Made by a program: the position numbers and the translations under genes
In this document: positions 1-8,192 of the stretch, piece after piece
Position numbering within the stretch: the first letter of the stretch is position 1
How the letters are laid out: every line of letters begins with the position of its first letter
Notes under the pieces: model-generated
The model's database searches: none
What the model was told of the DNA's origin: nothing
Seen by the model: the letters and a program-made list of their open reading frames with translations, nothing else
Assembly: GCF_000346485.2 (NCBI RefSeq)
Contig: NZ_KQ976354.1
Coordinates: 3,591,747-3,655,746, forward strand
Reading direction: 5' to 3'
DNA: 64,000 nt
Source: Scytonema hofmannii PCC 7110
GTDB lineage: Bacteria; Cyanobacteriota; Cyanobacteriia; Cyanobacteriales; Nostocaceae

Positions 1-1063
1 CTTTAACGACGATTGGTTTAGCTTTATCCCAAAGTGTCTTACATGCATCCACAGTTTTACTAGCTTTCTCAAGAGTTTCAGTCATTGTGTCTAAATTTCC
101 GTTTGCTACCTTTTTTTGTGGTTCTGCTTTACTCAGTGCTTTCTTTGTATTAGTTAAATTCTCGATTACATCTTCCTTAAGCTGTTTCGGTATTTCAGTC
201 TCTTGAACTAAATATTCAAGTTCAGCTAACAAATTTATCACTTCATCTTTAGTTAACTTTCTTTCATCTATATCAGTTCTGCCAAAAGAGACTTGATTGT
301 TATTACCCTGAACCGAATTATTGTTATTTCCTTGAACACTATAATTATACGATACGTTAGGACTGTTATTCATAATGCTTGTCTCCTCATGCTCTTTTAA
401 CTCTGTTGCTTTTAAGTTACTAGAGAATAAACTTTTGGAACCATCGCCAATGATTTTTGGAGTTAAAGATTCCGGTATCCCATACATCTTAATGTTATTA
501 CAGCCAATTTTAAAAGCATCATCATAATTTCTCCCAGCACCAAGGGCGTCATAAAATGCTGTGGAGAATTTGATAGCAGCATCATCTGTAATAGCTCGTT
601 CCATACCAATAACACACTCAACGTGCTGATGTATTGCTTTAGCTTGCTCTTCAGAGTAACAAGCATTAAGCAGTACACACTCAACTTTTTTAAATAACCC
701 AAATAGGTCTGCTAGTGATTTTGTACTAACTAGCTGCATTTGCCCAAAATCATTCTCTAGGACAATACCACCGGAATGCGAACCTGCTGTGGTAGCGTTC
801 CTCTGTAGCTCCTTGGAATCTCTACCTAACTCTGCACCGTCACCCCTTTTTCCATGACCAGAGAAATGTACAAACTGTGGTTCCTTATCTAAGAGAGTAC
901 GACGCAATTCATCAATACGTACTGCCCCTTTGGTAATAATTTCAACACTATCTCTATGTTGGAAGCGTTCCAATGCATTCTGTATTTCCCGTACCTCCTT
1001 CTCCAAACAGAGTCTCTCTGTATCTATAGGATTTGCCGATAAAATTAAAATCCTCTTTTTCAT
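1..1063 (-). CDS. CHAT-domain (caspase-like) protein, C-terminus cut by window edge
   Basis: The reading frame opens at the ATG at 1063-1061 and stays open to base 1, giving at least 354 residues. It begins MKKRILILSANPIDTERL, typical of cyanobacterial CHAT proteins. The two catalytic positions of the CHAT cysteine-protease fold are visible: His70 in HFSGHG and Cys135 in LLNACYSE. After the CHAT domain (about residues 1-205) comes an Asn-rich stretch with a repeated VQGNNN motif (about 230-255) and then a charged helical region that looks like a coiled coil. In CHAT families such tails often carry effector or partner modules, but I do not recognise this one. Substrate and partners are unknown. 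The gene is monocistronic as far as visible; the upstream gap to the GNAT gene is about 290 bases. Confidence 0.85.
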   Translation of the reverse strand, partial: MKKRILILSANPIDTERLCLEKEVREIQNALERFQHRDSVEIITKGAVRIDELRRTLLDKEPQFVHFSGHGKRGDGAELGRDSKELQRNATTAGSHSGGIVLENDFGQMQLVSTKSLADLFGLFKKVECVLLNACYSEEQAKAIHQHVECVIGMERAITDDAAIKFSTAFYDALGAGRNYDDAFKIGCNNIKMYGIPESLTPKIIGDGSKSLFSSNLKATELKEHEETSIMNNSPNVSYNYSVQGNNNNSVQGNNNQVSFGRTDIDERKLTKDEVINLLAELEYLVQETEIPKQLKEDVIENLTNTKKALSKAEPQKKVANGNLDTMTETLEKASKTVDACKTLWDKAKPIVVK

Positions 1064-1351
1064 AATGTCTTAAAGATGATATTGCGGATAGTGAGAATGT
1101 CTTAACTAGGAGAGCAATACATGATAATGGATACAACATGAGTATGTAATTTTCCGGCTTAAAAAGTCATAATGCTCCTTTTCTGCTCTTATCTGTCGCT
1201 CTTAAGTAATATTAAGAAATATTATATTTATATGTATTAACAAAAAACTATGTTATCCAGAAGAGTGTCGATATCAAGTTGTTGACTGAACATGAATTCA
1301 AGCCTCGTAAGGTAAATTCTTTATCTCTCACTAGGTTTGAGATTGAGCAAC

Positions 1352-1894
1352 TTATGCAGTTCTTTCCCACTCATCTCTTGAAATTCCAAAAATCAAAGTA
1401 TCCCACCAGCGCCCCTTAAACCATTCATTCTCAGTAAATCTTTCCTCAAATTGCATCCCTACTTTTTCCATCACTCTAGCAGAGGCAAGGTTTTCAGCAA
1501 TGCACCAGCCATAAATACGTTGTAGCTTTAACTCCTCAAAACCAAACTTTATCATGGTGGTTGCTGCTTCCGTTGCATATCCCTTTCCCCAGTAATCTGC
1601 AGCTATTTCGTAACCAAGGGAAGCTTCTGGTAATTCTGGTTTTATTTTGCGAATACCACAATTTCCAATGACTTTTTCTTCTTCTTTTAAGACGATCGCT
1701 AACTGAAATTTCGTTCTTGGCACTTGCTTTTGCTGTTCTAAAAACATTTGCACAAATTCTTGCACATCAGTTTCGCTACGTGTCTCCCATTCGTAAAATT
1801 CCAGGTATTGTGGATCTGCTTGGTAGTCAAAAACGGCTTGCCAGTCTTCCGGCATAAATTCTCTTAAGGTAAGGCGCTGGGAGGAAAGAATCAT
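1352..1894 (-). CDS. GNAT family N-acetyltransferase (RimJ/RimL type)
   Basis: A 180-residue protein of the usual length for single-domain GNAT enzymes. It starts MILSSQRLTLREFMPEDW, the standard opening of RimJ/RimL-like acetyltransferases. The acetyl-CoA binding motif A is visible as LGYEIAADYWGKGYATEA at about residues 92-109, followed by the typical ENxASxRVMEKVGM segment near 135-147. It should transfer an acetyl group from acetyl-CoA to an amine on a protein N-terminus or a small molecule; the acceptor cannot be told from sequence. It stands alone, with repeat-rich DNA directly upstream of its start, so its promoter must lie in or before the 16-bp tandem array. Confidence 0.9.
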   Translation of the reverse strand: MILSSQRLTLREFMPEDWQAVFDYQADPQYLEFYEWETRSETDVQEFVQMFLEQQKQVPRTKFQLAIVLKEEEKVIGNCGIRKIKPELPEASLGYEIAADYWGKGYATEAATTMIKFGFEELKLQRIYGWCIAENLASARVMEKVGMQFEERFTENEWFKGRWWDTLIFGISRDEWERTA

Positions 1895-1950
1895 TTTAGT
1901 GAATGAAGCATTAACAATTAATCAGAAAACTACAGAAAAAATTATCCAAT

Positions 1951-2078
1951 CTTGTGGGATGGAAGCCTTGTGGAATGGAAGCTTTGTGGAATGGAAGCTT
2001 TGTGGAATGGAAGCTTTGTGGAATGGAAGCTTTGTGGAATGGAAGCTTTGTGGAATGGAAGTCTTGTGGGATGGGCGT
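1951..2078. repeat. Tandem array, eight 16-bp units
   Basis: Eight head-to-tail copies of a 16-bp unit with consensus TTTGTGGAATGGAAGC start at 1951, 1967, 1983, 1999, 2015, 2031, 2047 and 2063. The four central units starting at 1983-2031 are identical; the unit starting at 2047 differs only at its last base, and the outer units differ by one to a few bases (GGGATGG for GGAATGG). The last unit merges into a GGGCG-TCCT-CGCCC hairpin repeat. Near identity of the central units suggests recent slippage expansion. Confidence 0.95.
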
Positions 2079-2138
2079 CCTCGCCCGTCCTTTATTTATT
2101 GCGGGCAAGATGTCATAAGGGGCGGGCAAGATGCCCGC
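2073..2138. repeat. Two dispersed hairpin repeats (GGGCGTCCTCGCCC and GCGGGCAAGATGCCCGC)
   Basis: GGGCG/CGCCC with a TCCT loop lies at 2073-2086, and GCGGGC/GCCCGC with an AAGAT loop at 2122-2138; a partial copy GCGGGCAAGATG lies at 2101. A related hairpin occurs at 38284-38303. Such short palindromes are common interspersed repeats in Nostocales genomes. Confidence 0.8.
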
Positions 2139-2189
2139 ACCACAAGCAGTTTTGGAGAGTGAAATTAAGCCCTGCAAAGCTTTTTCAAT

Positions 2190-2219
2190 GCAAAATCTAA
2201 AATCTAAAATCCAAAATTG
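2190..2219. repeat. Heptameric repeat AAAATCT/AAAATCC
   Basis: Three to four tandem heptamers AAAATCT or AAAATCC lie upstream of the EamA permease gene. The same heptamer family recurs at 4873-4905, 33291-33340, 54771-54900 and 61350-61512, mostly inside genes. Confidence 0.8.
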
Positions 2220-2317
2220 TATTACCAGTCCCCGGTATAACTTTACAAAACGACATAATTCGGTACAATTGTGTAAAGTGTTTCTTGCAATTGTAAAACA
2301 AAGGCGCAACCAGTACC

Positions 2318-3394
2318 ATGCAACTGAAGTTCAGTGCATCTCAACAACCCTTCGCACCAATACTGCTGATAGCTCCATTTTTCTTATGGGGTACTGCAAT
2401 GGTAGCAATGAAAGGCGCGATTCCCCACACGACACCATTCTTTTTAGCAGGGGTGCGTTTGATACCAGCCGGGGTACTGATTCTCATAGCAGCAGTATTC
2501 ATGGGTAAGCCTCAGCCGAAAGGATGGTTGGCGTGGCTGTGGATAACTCTATTTGCTTTGGTAGATGGAACTCTATTTCAGGGCTTTTTAGCAGAAGGGT
2601 TAGTGAGAACGAGTGCTGGGCTGGGGTCTGTCATGATTGATTCTCAACCTTTAGCAGTTGCCTTGTTGTCTTTGTGGCTGTTCCAAGAACGCATCGGTTT
2701 ATGGGGATGGTTGGGACTCGCACTGGGAGTGATGGGTATTAGTTTAATTGGCTTACCAGATGATTTGATTCTGGGTATCTTCTCTCATTCCTTCCCCCCC
2801 TCCCCCACTCTCCCCCTCCCCCACTCCTTTCTAGATAGTGGCGAATGGTTAATGCTTTTGGCAGCACTCAGTATGGCAGTGGGAACTGTGCTGATTCGCT
2901 TTGTGTGTCGTCACGCCGATCCCGTAACTGCTACAGGATGGCATATGATTTTGGGTGGATTGCCATTGTGGGGAATTTCAGCAGTGGCAGAATCTGAGCA
3001 AATACAGAATCTTGTTCCTTCTGATTGGCTCGCTTTGAGTTATGCGACGGTGTTCGGAAGTGCGATCGCATACGGCTTGTTTTTCTATTTTGCTTCTAGT
3101 GGCAGTCTCACCAGTTTAAGTTCTCTCACCTTCCTCACACCTGTATTTGCTTTGCTATTTGGTAATTTGCTCCTTCAAGAAGTGTTAAGCCCAGTGCAGT
3201 GGGTGGGAGTGGGATTGACTCTAGTCAGTATTTACCTCATAAATCAGCGAGATACTTTAGCTGGATCTGGTCATAAACTTGTTACGAGTACTCAGAACAC
3301 GGCACAACAGCAATCTCTGCTAGAGGCTTCTGCAAAGAAACTCAACAGAGTGACTATACCTTTGCGCGAATCGGAACAGGAAATTTTACAGTAA
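2318..3394 (+). CDS. EamA/DMT-family permease
   Basis: A 358-residue membrane protein with two EamA halves, each with about five hydrophobic segments. The first half opens with LIAPFFLWGTAMVAMKGAI and contains RTSAGLGSVMIDSQPLAVALLSLWLFQE; the second half has LSYATVFGSAIAYGLFFYFA and ends in LLLQEVLSPVQWVGVGLTLVSIYLIN, all classic drug/metabolite exporter signatures. The substrate is unknown. Between the halves, after LGIFSHS, there is an in-frame low-complexity insert (about residues 160-172) made by a CCCCCACTC-type repeat; it falls in a loop and leaves both halves intact. The polar C-terminal tail of about 45 residues is unusual. The ATG at 2318 is the first in frame that retains the first membrane segment. 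Confidence 0.9.
   Translation: MQLKFSASQQPFAPILLIAPFFLWGTAMVAMKGAIPHTTPFFLAGVRLIPAGVLILIAAVFMGKPQPKGWLAWLWITLFALVDGTLFQGFLAEGLVRTSAGLGSVMIDSQPLAVALLSLWLFQERIGLWGWLGLALGVMGISLIGLPDDLILGIFSHSFPPSPTLPLPHSFLDSGEWLMLLAALSMAVGTVLIRFVCRHADPVTATGWHMILGGLPLWGISAVAESEQIQNLVPSDWLALSYATVFGSAIAYGLFFYFASSGSLTSLSSLTFLTPVFALLFGNLLLQEVLSPVQWVGVGLTLVSIYLINQRDTLAGSGHKLVTSTQNTAQQQSLLEASAKKLNRVTIPLRESEQEILQ
2795..2832. repeat. Heptamer-type repeat inside the permease gene
   Basis: A pyrimidine-rich stretch of CCCCCACTCTCC-type units codes in frame for a Pro/Ser/Leu-rich loop between the two EamA halves. It resembles the CCCCACT family of short tandem repeats seen again at 19114-19250. Confidence 0.7.
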
Positions 3395-3664
3395 GTTAAA
3401 AAAAAGTCCTCAAAAAGAAAGAATTATCAAAATTATTACTATTGATGGAAAGATTGGGAACAGGTTGTAGTATCCTTCAATCATATTCAGCTGTTACGCT
3501 ATTTATTTACGTACACTGAGTTGTTAAGCAGCTAGCTACTTGCAGCTCTATAGTTGAAGTCTTCCATGGCTTGGTGAGTGGGGTGTATTCAATAATTTAT
3601 TTTGTAGCCAAGAAAAAAAATTAACACTAAGATAGCTTGTTACCGTGGTATTGATGCGTTAGTA

Positions 3665-4834
3665 ATGCATATCCTACCTAAAGATCTTTATATGGGGCTA
3701 CGTAGTTCCTCTGTACTTCTCATTGCCAGCATTGCTTGCTTGGGTCTTGACCATAGTTTAGCAAGCAATGCGACCCCTACCCAAGCTGTGAAAAGCGTCA
3801 AACTTGCTCAAGCAAGTTCTACAGACACAGTCAATATTTCTACTCTTCTCCAACCTGGTAGCACAGGTACAGAAGTAAAAACACTGCAAACCTCACTGAA
3901 AAAGTTGGGATACTACAATGGTGAAATAGATGGTAAATACGGTACGGTGACAAGCTTGGCTGTTGCGAAATTTCAGCAAGCTAGGGGTTTAGTTGCAGAC
4001 GGTGTATTTGGAACTGTTACAAAACAAAATATTGAAAAAAACATTAAGAAAAAGTCTTTGAAGCCCTCTATGGCGATCGCAAGCAACGCGATCGCAGCCA
4101 GTACAACTACAGAGCAAGAAGAAAAACAGGACATACTGTGGTGGTTACTGGTGAGTATAGGCGCTTTGGGAAGTCTTGGCGCACTCGCTTACATTATTAG
4201 GGGATTTAGTCAAGTCAAAAAACCTGCTTATTTTGAAACTTCTCGTCAAGAGAACACCAACTCTGTTAAGCCATCAATACCAGAAAACACCACCACTAGA
4301 AACGAAAGATACTTAAGAAGTACTGAACTTGTCCCACCAGAAACAGTTGCAAACCCTCAACCCCAATTACTGTCAGTAGAAAAAACTTCTCGCCTTGCCA
4401 AAGTCAACATCATAGACCAATTGATAGAAGACTTACACAGCGCAGATCCAACACAACGCCGTAAAGCTATATGGGATTTGGGACAAAAGGGAGATTCAAG
4501 AGCCGTTCAACCACTCGTGGAACTGATGGTAGATGCAGATACTCAGCAACGCAGCTTAATTTTGGCAGCTTTGGCAGAAATTGGCACTCGGACACTTAAA
4601 CCCATGAATCGTGCTTTGGCAATTTCATTGCAGGATGAAAGCCCCCAGGTGCGGAAAAATGCCATCCGCGATTTGACTCGCATTTATGACATGATGGCTC
4701 AAGTTAGCCAAATGTTATCCCACGCAATGCACGATCCCGATGCTGAGGTGCAAGCCACAGCAAAGTATGCTCTTTCACAAATGAACCGCATCCGTTCTTT
4801 ACCCAGTCAGGAAAGAGAGGACAGCGATCAGTGA
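3665..4834 (+). CDS. Peptidoglycan-binding domain protein with HEAT repeats
   Basis: A 389-residue protein. An N-terminal hydrophobic segment (VLLIASIACLGL) looks like a signal peptide or anchor; translation could also start at codon 10 (MGLRSS). Residues about 58-125 form a PG_binding_1 domain (LQPGSTGTEVKTLQTSLKKL, then FQQARGLVADGVFGTVTK), which binds peptidoglycan. A second membrane helix lies near 157-180 (ILWWLLVSIGALGSLGALAY). Residues about 250-380 are HEAT-like helical repeats (DPTQRRKAIWDLGQKGDSRA, DESPQVRKNAIRDL, DPDAEVQATAKYAL), a protein-binding scaffold. I infer that it links the cell wall to a soluble partner. The stop codon lies inside a CAGTGAC repeat shared with the next gene, an LD-carboxypeptidase, which suggests a common cell-wall theme. 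Confidence 0.85.
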   Translation: MHILPKDLYMGLRSSSVLLIASIACLGLDHSLASNATPTQAVKSVKLAQASSTDTVNISTLLQPGSTGTEVKTLQTSLKKLGYYNGEIDGKYGTVTSLAVAKFQQARGLVADGVFGTVTKQNIEKNIKKKSLKPSMAIASNAIAASTTTEQEEKQDILWWLLVSIGALGSLGALAYIIRGFSQVKKPAYFETSRQENTNSVKPSIPENTTTRNERYLRSTELVPPETVANPQPQLLSVEKTSRLAKVNIIDQLIEDLHSADPTQRRKAIWDLGQKGDSRAVQPLVELMVDADTQQRSLILAALAEIGTRTLKPMNRALAISLQDESPQVRKNAIRDLTRIYDMMAQVSQMLSHAMHDPDAEVQATAKYALSQMNRIRSLPSQEREDSDQ

Positions 4835-4905
4835 CCAGTGACCAGTGACAAATGACAAAATCAATTTCATGGAATCCAAAATCCAAAATCCAAAATCCAA
4901 AACCT
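4828..4905. repeat. CAGTGAC and AAAATCC heptamers at a gene junction
   Basis: Three CAGTGAC-type heptamers span the stop of the HEAT protein and the GTG start of the carboxypeptidase; four AAAATCC heptamers follow and code for the first residues of the carboxypeptidase (MESKIQNPKSK). Confidence 0.85.
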
Positions 4906-5819
4906 TCCCCTCACCTCTTAAGCCAGGTGACTTATTAAGAGTCATAGCACCTAGTGGTGCTTTGCGAGAATTTGAGACATTTCAACAAGGGATTGAAATC
5001 TGGCGATCGCGCGGTTATCGAGTGGAAGTCACACCAGATATCGATCAAAGGTGGGGGTACTTGGGGGGGAAAGACGAACATCGTCGCTCTCAGCTAAAAA
5101 CAGCGTGGAACGATCCAGATTGCCGTGGTATTCTCTGTGCTAGAGGAGGTTTTGGTAGTACGCGTATTTTAGAAAATTGGAATTGGGGAACGGATGAAGT
5201 TACAGATGTCGCAGGTACCTCATTGGCTAAAAAATCTGCCACTTGCAAATGGTTAATTGGTTTTTCTGATATTACTGCCCTTTTGTGGAGTTTATATACA
5301 GTAGGTATTTCAAGCGTCCACGGTCCTGTTTTGACAACTTTGGCTTTAGAACCAGATTGGTCTATACAACGATTGTTTGATTTGGTGGAAGGTCGTCCTC
5401 TTGCACCTTTAGAAGGTTGTGGCTGGGGTGGAGGTATAACGACTGGTATCCTATTACCAGCAAATCTTACAGTAGCAACCCATCTTCTTGGTACTTCATT
5501 ACAACCAAGTATGGATAATGTGATTTTGGCACTAGAGGATGTGACAGAGGCTCCTTACCGTATCGATAGGTTGTTAACTCAATGGCGCATGAGTGGTACT
5601 TTGTCAAAAGTCAGAGGTATTGCTCTAGGACGCTTTAGCCGATGTGAACCACCACCAAATGTCCCCAGTTTCACTATTGAGGAAGTTTTACGCGATCGCT
5701 TGGGCGATCTGGGTATTCCTGTGGTTTCCAACCTGCCTTTTGGTCATGATGGACCCAATGCTGGTTTACTAGTAGGTGTGAAGGTAACTTTAGATGCAGA
5801 TCGAGGAGTATTAGGTTAG
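4845..5819 (+). CDS. S66 LD-carboxypeptidase (muramoyltetrapeptide carboxypeptidase)
   Basis: A cytoplasmic serine peptidase of the S66 family, expected to cleave the terminal D-Ala from tetrapeptide stems during peptidoglycan recycling. At 324 residues it has the family length. Counting from the GTG at 4845, the catalytic triad of the family is visible: Ser141 in GFSDITALLW, Glu231 in LALEDVTEAPYR and His301 in LPFGHDGPNAG. The conserved ARGGFGSTRIL segment lies at about residues 90-100. The start is uncertain: GTG 4845 and ATG 4869 are both in frame, and the first 19 or so residues are encoded by repeat DNA, so the conserved domain really begins at PLKPGDLLRVIAPSG. The gene is convergent with the SnoaL-like gene 11 bases downstream. 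Confidence 0.93.
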   Translation: MTNDKINFMESKIQNPKSKTFPSPLKPGDLLRVIAPSGALREFETFQQGIEIWRSRGYRVEVTPDIDQRWGYLGGKDEHRRSQLKTAWNDPDCRGILCARGGFGSTRILENWNWGTDEVTDVAGTSLAKKSATCKWLIGFSDITALLWSLYTVGISSVHGPVLTTLALEPDWSIQRLFDLVEGRPLAPLEGCGWGGGITTGILLPANLTVATHLLGTSLQPSMDNVILALEDVTEAPYRIDRLLTQWRMSGTLSKVRGIALGRFSRCEPPPNVPSFTIEEVLRDRLGDLGIPVVSNLPFGHDGPNAGLLVGVKVTLDADRGVLG

Positions 5820-5830
5820 AAGAACAATAA

Positions 5831-6262
5831 TTATTCTCTGTCTTGTTTCGCTAGTGTTTCGTTATCAAAATACTCACGCCAATAAACAATTCGACCGTCT
5901 TTGACCTCAAGAACGATCGCATCGTCTGCTTTGTTCCGTTTCCCCGTTCTCTTTTCGGTATCTTCGTAGTGCCATTCTACAGCAGCTTGGTTGCCATCAA
6001 CAACAACTCGCCGAATAGTAATGCTCACATCGATAAACTGTTCGGCGAACTTAGAAACTTCTTGCCGAATCTTTGTTTGTCCCTGCCATCGTTGACCAGG
6101 TACAATGAGTTCACCATCGGATGTAAATAATTGAGCAACAGCATCTGGATCGCGTGCAACCCAGGCGTTTCTAGCCTGTTCAATCAGCGTTCGAACATTT
6201 TGCCTTGTTCTATTTTGACTTGCAGACCCTACCATGCTCAGTACAAAGCTAAGTAGAACCAT
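5831..6262 (-). CDS. SnoaL/NTF2-like protein with a hydrophobic N-terminus
   Basis: A 143-residue protein with an NTF2-like/SgcJ-type fold signature: ARNAWVARDPDAVAQLFTSD, then GELIVPGQRWQGQTKIRQ, and a C-terminal WREYFDNETLA. Proteins of this kind bind small hydrophobic ligands or act as isomerase-like enzymes; the role here is unknown. The first 15 residues (MVLLSFVLSMVGSASQ) look like the second half of a signal peptide without its basic start. The gene begins only about 10 bases from the right end of the IS200/IS605 element, so the original start and promoter may have been cut away. That is inference; the frame itself is intact. Confidence 0.75.
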   Translation of the reverse strand: MVLLSFVLSMVGSASQNRTRQNVRTLIEQARNAWVARDPDAVAQLFTSDGELIVPGQRWQGQTKIRQEVSKFAEQFIDVSITIRRVVVDGNQAAVEWHYEDTEKRTGKRNKADDAIVLEVKDGRIVYWREYFDNETLAKQDRE

Positions 6263-6420
6263 AGTGAACTACCTACACTCCAGCAAGCTGTGAGTGTAGG
6301 CTTCTAGCATTCCTAAGAACTACTAGAACTTCCTTGGAGGTACTATTAGTAGTAGAATTCTCTACTACTGGATTCCCCTTACGGCGTTTTATTGTTGGGA
6401 ACAGTCCCAGCCCAACACGC
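6263..6420 (-). ncRNA. Candidate TnpB guide RNA (omega RNA) overlapping tnpB 3' end
   Basis: In IS200/IS605 systems the guide RNA is made from the 3' end of tnpB and the right end, and the flanking DNA supplies the guide. Here the right-end hairpin CCTACACTC/GAGTGTAGG (6272-6300) overlaps the tnpB stop at 6273-6275, which fits. Boundaries are inferred; the guide would read into the start region of the SnoaL-like gene. Confidence 0.4.
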
Positions 6421-7670
6421 TTTAAATTGACAGCAGCATTAATGTCGCGGTCAACCCAAAGCAATTCTTTTTCATCCCAGTACTCGCGGATATCACAATC
6501 AGTAAAGATGAATTCGTCACGATACGCAAGTAATTGAGATGTGTATGCAGGTTTCACTGCTATTGTCCTAGCCCCAGCTTTTCCAGCTATGTATTCTAGG
6601 ATTGTAAAAAACTGTCCAAATGCAGCATCGTTCCAAGATTTGTTTAACCCAGACTTGGCTGACTGACCATTTGGTAAATACTTGCCGTTCTCATCCTGCT
6701 TGGCTTTGTTCCTTTTTGACAAAGCTTTTAAGTTTAAATCTTCGTGTGCAAAAACTTTTTTATTTGTCCGAACTAGAGCGTGAGCAGTCTTAAATGCATG
6801 GTCTTTTCGTGCTCTGGCAATACGTTGATGTTCACGTGCTTCACGTTTAGCCAATTTACGGCGTGCCTTAGTCCCTTTTTTCTTAGCTGATTTACGATTA
6901 GAAACTTTAGCCAGACGCTTTTCAGACTTCCTGAAAGACTTTAAAGAAGGTAGCTTGATATTCTCTGAAGTTGCCAAATAATCATCTTCATGTAGCACGG
7001 CGTCCAATCCCAAAGTATTATCCCAAGTTGGTGTCACTTCATCAGGATTGAATTCAGGTACATTTGGATCTTCTAGGCAAATCGTGATATACCAGCCATC
7101 TGCTTTTTTAGTTAATAAAGCGTTTCTCAATACAAAACCATTAGGTAAAGGTCGATGTAAGCGTACTTTTATCCAACCATCAAGCTTTGAAATTGACAAA
7201 AATAACCAATTCTTTTCAATTCGTTCAATCGTGATAGCTTGTCCCTCAATCCTCATGGTGCGATAACGTGCTGCATTTTTAAAACGTGGCTTCCCGCTAC
7301 GCCTGCCGTTACTGTCTCCTTGAATAAAACGAGAAAAAGCTTTATCTACTCGCTTAGAAACATCTTGTAATGTTTGCGAAGGCAGCTTTGAAAAGTCTAG
7401 TAATTCTCCAGAATGACTTACCTTAAACAAGTCTTCTTTAATATCAGGAAGTTGTTTCTTTTGAAGATAGTAATCAGGACGCTCTCGTAGTTGTGGTAAC
7501 GGACAGCTGATTATTGAACAAGCATCAATACGACTACGGTTATTTTCCCACCAATCAAATCTCTCTCCAAGTTGTTTATTATACCAGTATTGGCAAATTC
7601 GCAACCACTCGTTTAATTCTAGTTTTTGATTGGTGTCTGGATAAGCGCGATACTGATAGTTAAGCAACAA
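6273..7670 (-). CDS. tnpB: TnpB RNA-guided nuclease of IS200/IS605 element
   Basis: A 465-residue TnpB. The N-terminal helix-turn-helix-like start (YQYRAYPDTNQKLELNEWL) and WYNKQL segment are typical. The RuvC catalytic triad appears complete: Asp223 in LGLDAVL, Glu310 in FAHEDLNLKAL and Asp409 in VDRDINAAVNL. A basic stretch (KKKGTKARRKLAKREAREH) lies near 270. The usual zinc ribbon with two CxxC pairs between RuvC-II and RuvC-III is missing: this part reads TSQLLAYRDEFIFTDCDIRE with a single Cys. The family is known to act as an RNA-guided DNA endonuclease that helps keep the element in place after excision. The stop codon overlaps the right-end hairpin. Confidence 0.92.
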   Translation of the reverse strand: MLLNYQYRAYPDTNQKLELNEWLRICQYWYNKQLGERFDWWENNRSRIDACSIISCPLPQLRERPDYYLQKKQLPDIKEDLFKVSHSGELLDFSKLPSQTLQDVSKRVDKAFSRFIQGDSNGRRSGKPRFKNAARYRTMRIEGQAITIERIEKNWLFLSISKLDGWIKVRLHRPLPNGFVLRNALLTKKADGWYITICLEDPNVPEFNPDEVTPTWDNTLGLDAVLHEDDYLATSENIKLPSLKSFRKSEKRLAKVSNRKSAKKKGTKARRKLAKREAREHQRIARARKDHAFKTAHALVRTNKKVFAHEDLNLKALSKRNKAKQDENGKYLPNGQSAKSGLNKSWNDAAFGQFFTILEYIAGKAGARTIAVKPAYTSQLLAYRDEFIFTDCDIREYWDEKELLWVDRDINAAVNLKRVGLGLFPTIKRRKGNPVVENSTTNSTSKEVLVVLRNARSLHSQLAGV

Positions 7671-7709
7671 AGGAACTCACCTCCCTAAATTCTAATCAGT
7701 GTTGTTATT

Positions 7710-8192
7710 ATGGACTACAGTGATTGTAACATAGTTCCTGGAAAAATTGTGAAAAATGATTTTGTTTCAAAAGGTCGGTCAGTCAGTGACTTAAAAGCCC
7801 TTCTTGTACTGACAACCAAATATAGACGCAAAGCCATTACTGGTGAGATGTTGAAGCGTTTGCACGTTATCCTTGAAGACTTGTTGGTTAAATGGGACTG
7901 CAAACTAGTTGAGTTTAATGGGGAATCCGACCATGTACACGCTCTATTCCAGTATCATCCTGACTTGCAGTTAAGCACACTAGTTGGAAACATTAAGTCA
8001 ACGACTTTCCGCAGACTCAGACAAGAATTTGCAGAGCATTTAAGGCGTTTCTATACCAAAGATGTTTTCTGGAATGGGTCTTACTTTATCGCTAGTTGCG
8101 GTGGTGTGACCATCTCAACCTTAAAACAGTATATTGAAGCACAAGACAGTCCGGAGATTGGCAATTCCTCATCGACCCCACTCCCGCGTTGA
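7710..8192 (+). CDS. tnpA: TnpA Y1 transposase of IS200/IS605 element
   Basis: A 160-residue Y1 HUH transposase, which cuts and rejoins single-stranded element ends. The HUH motif is His75-Val-His77 in SDHVHALF, and the nucleophile is Tyr141 in LKQYIEAQ, both at the expected places. The conserved LSTLVGNIKSTTFRRLR and FWNGSYFIASCGG segments are present. Length and motifs suggest an active enzyme; the C-terminal extension after the nucleophile is short and Ser/Pro-rich. A TTGACC/GGTCAA hairpin at 8189-8203 overlaps the stop codon. Confidence 0.93.
   Translation: MDYSDCNIVPGKIVKNDFVSKGRSVSDLKALLVLTTKYRRKAITGEMLKRLHVILEDLLVKWDCKLVEFNGESDHVHALFQYHPDLQLSTLVGNIKSTTFRRLRQEFAEHLRRFYTKDVFWNGSYFIASCGGVTISTLKQYIEAQDSPEIGNSSSTPLPR

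Noticed and set aside
1951-2078. CRISPR array
   Set aside because: Units are directly adjacent with no spacers and no cas genes are present.
1899-2508. Overlapping open frames on both strands in and after the 16-bp array
   Set aside because: They are produced by the repeat (a 48-base period keeps all frames open) and have no conserved sequence.
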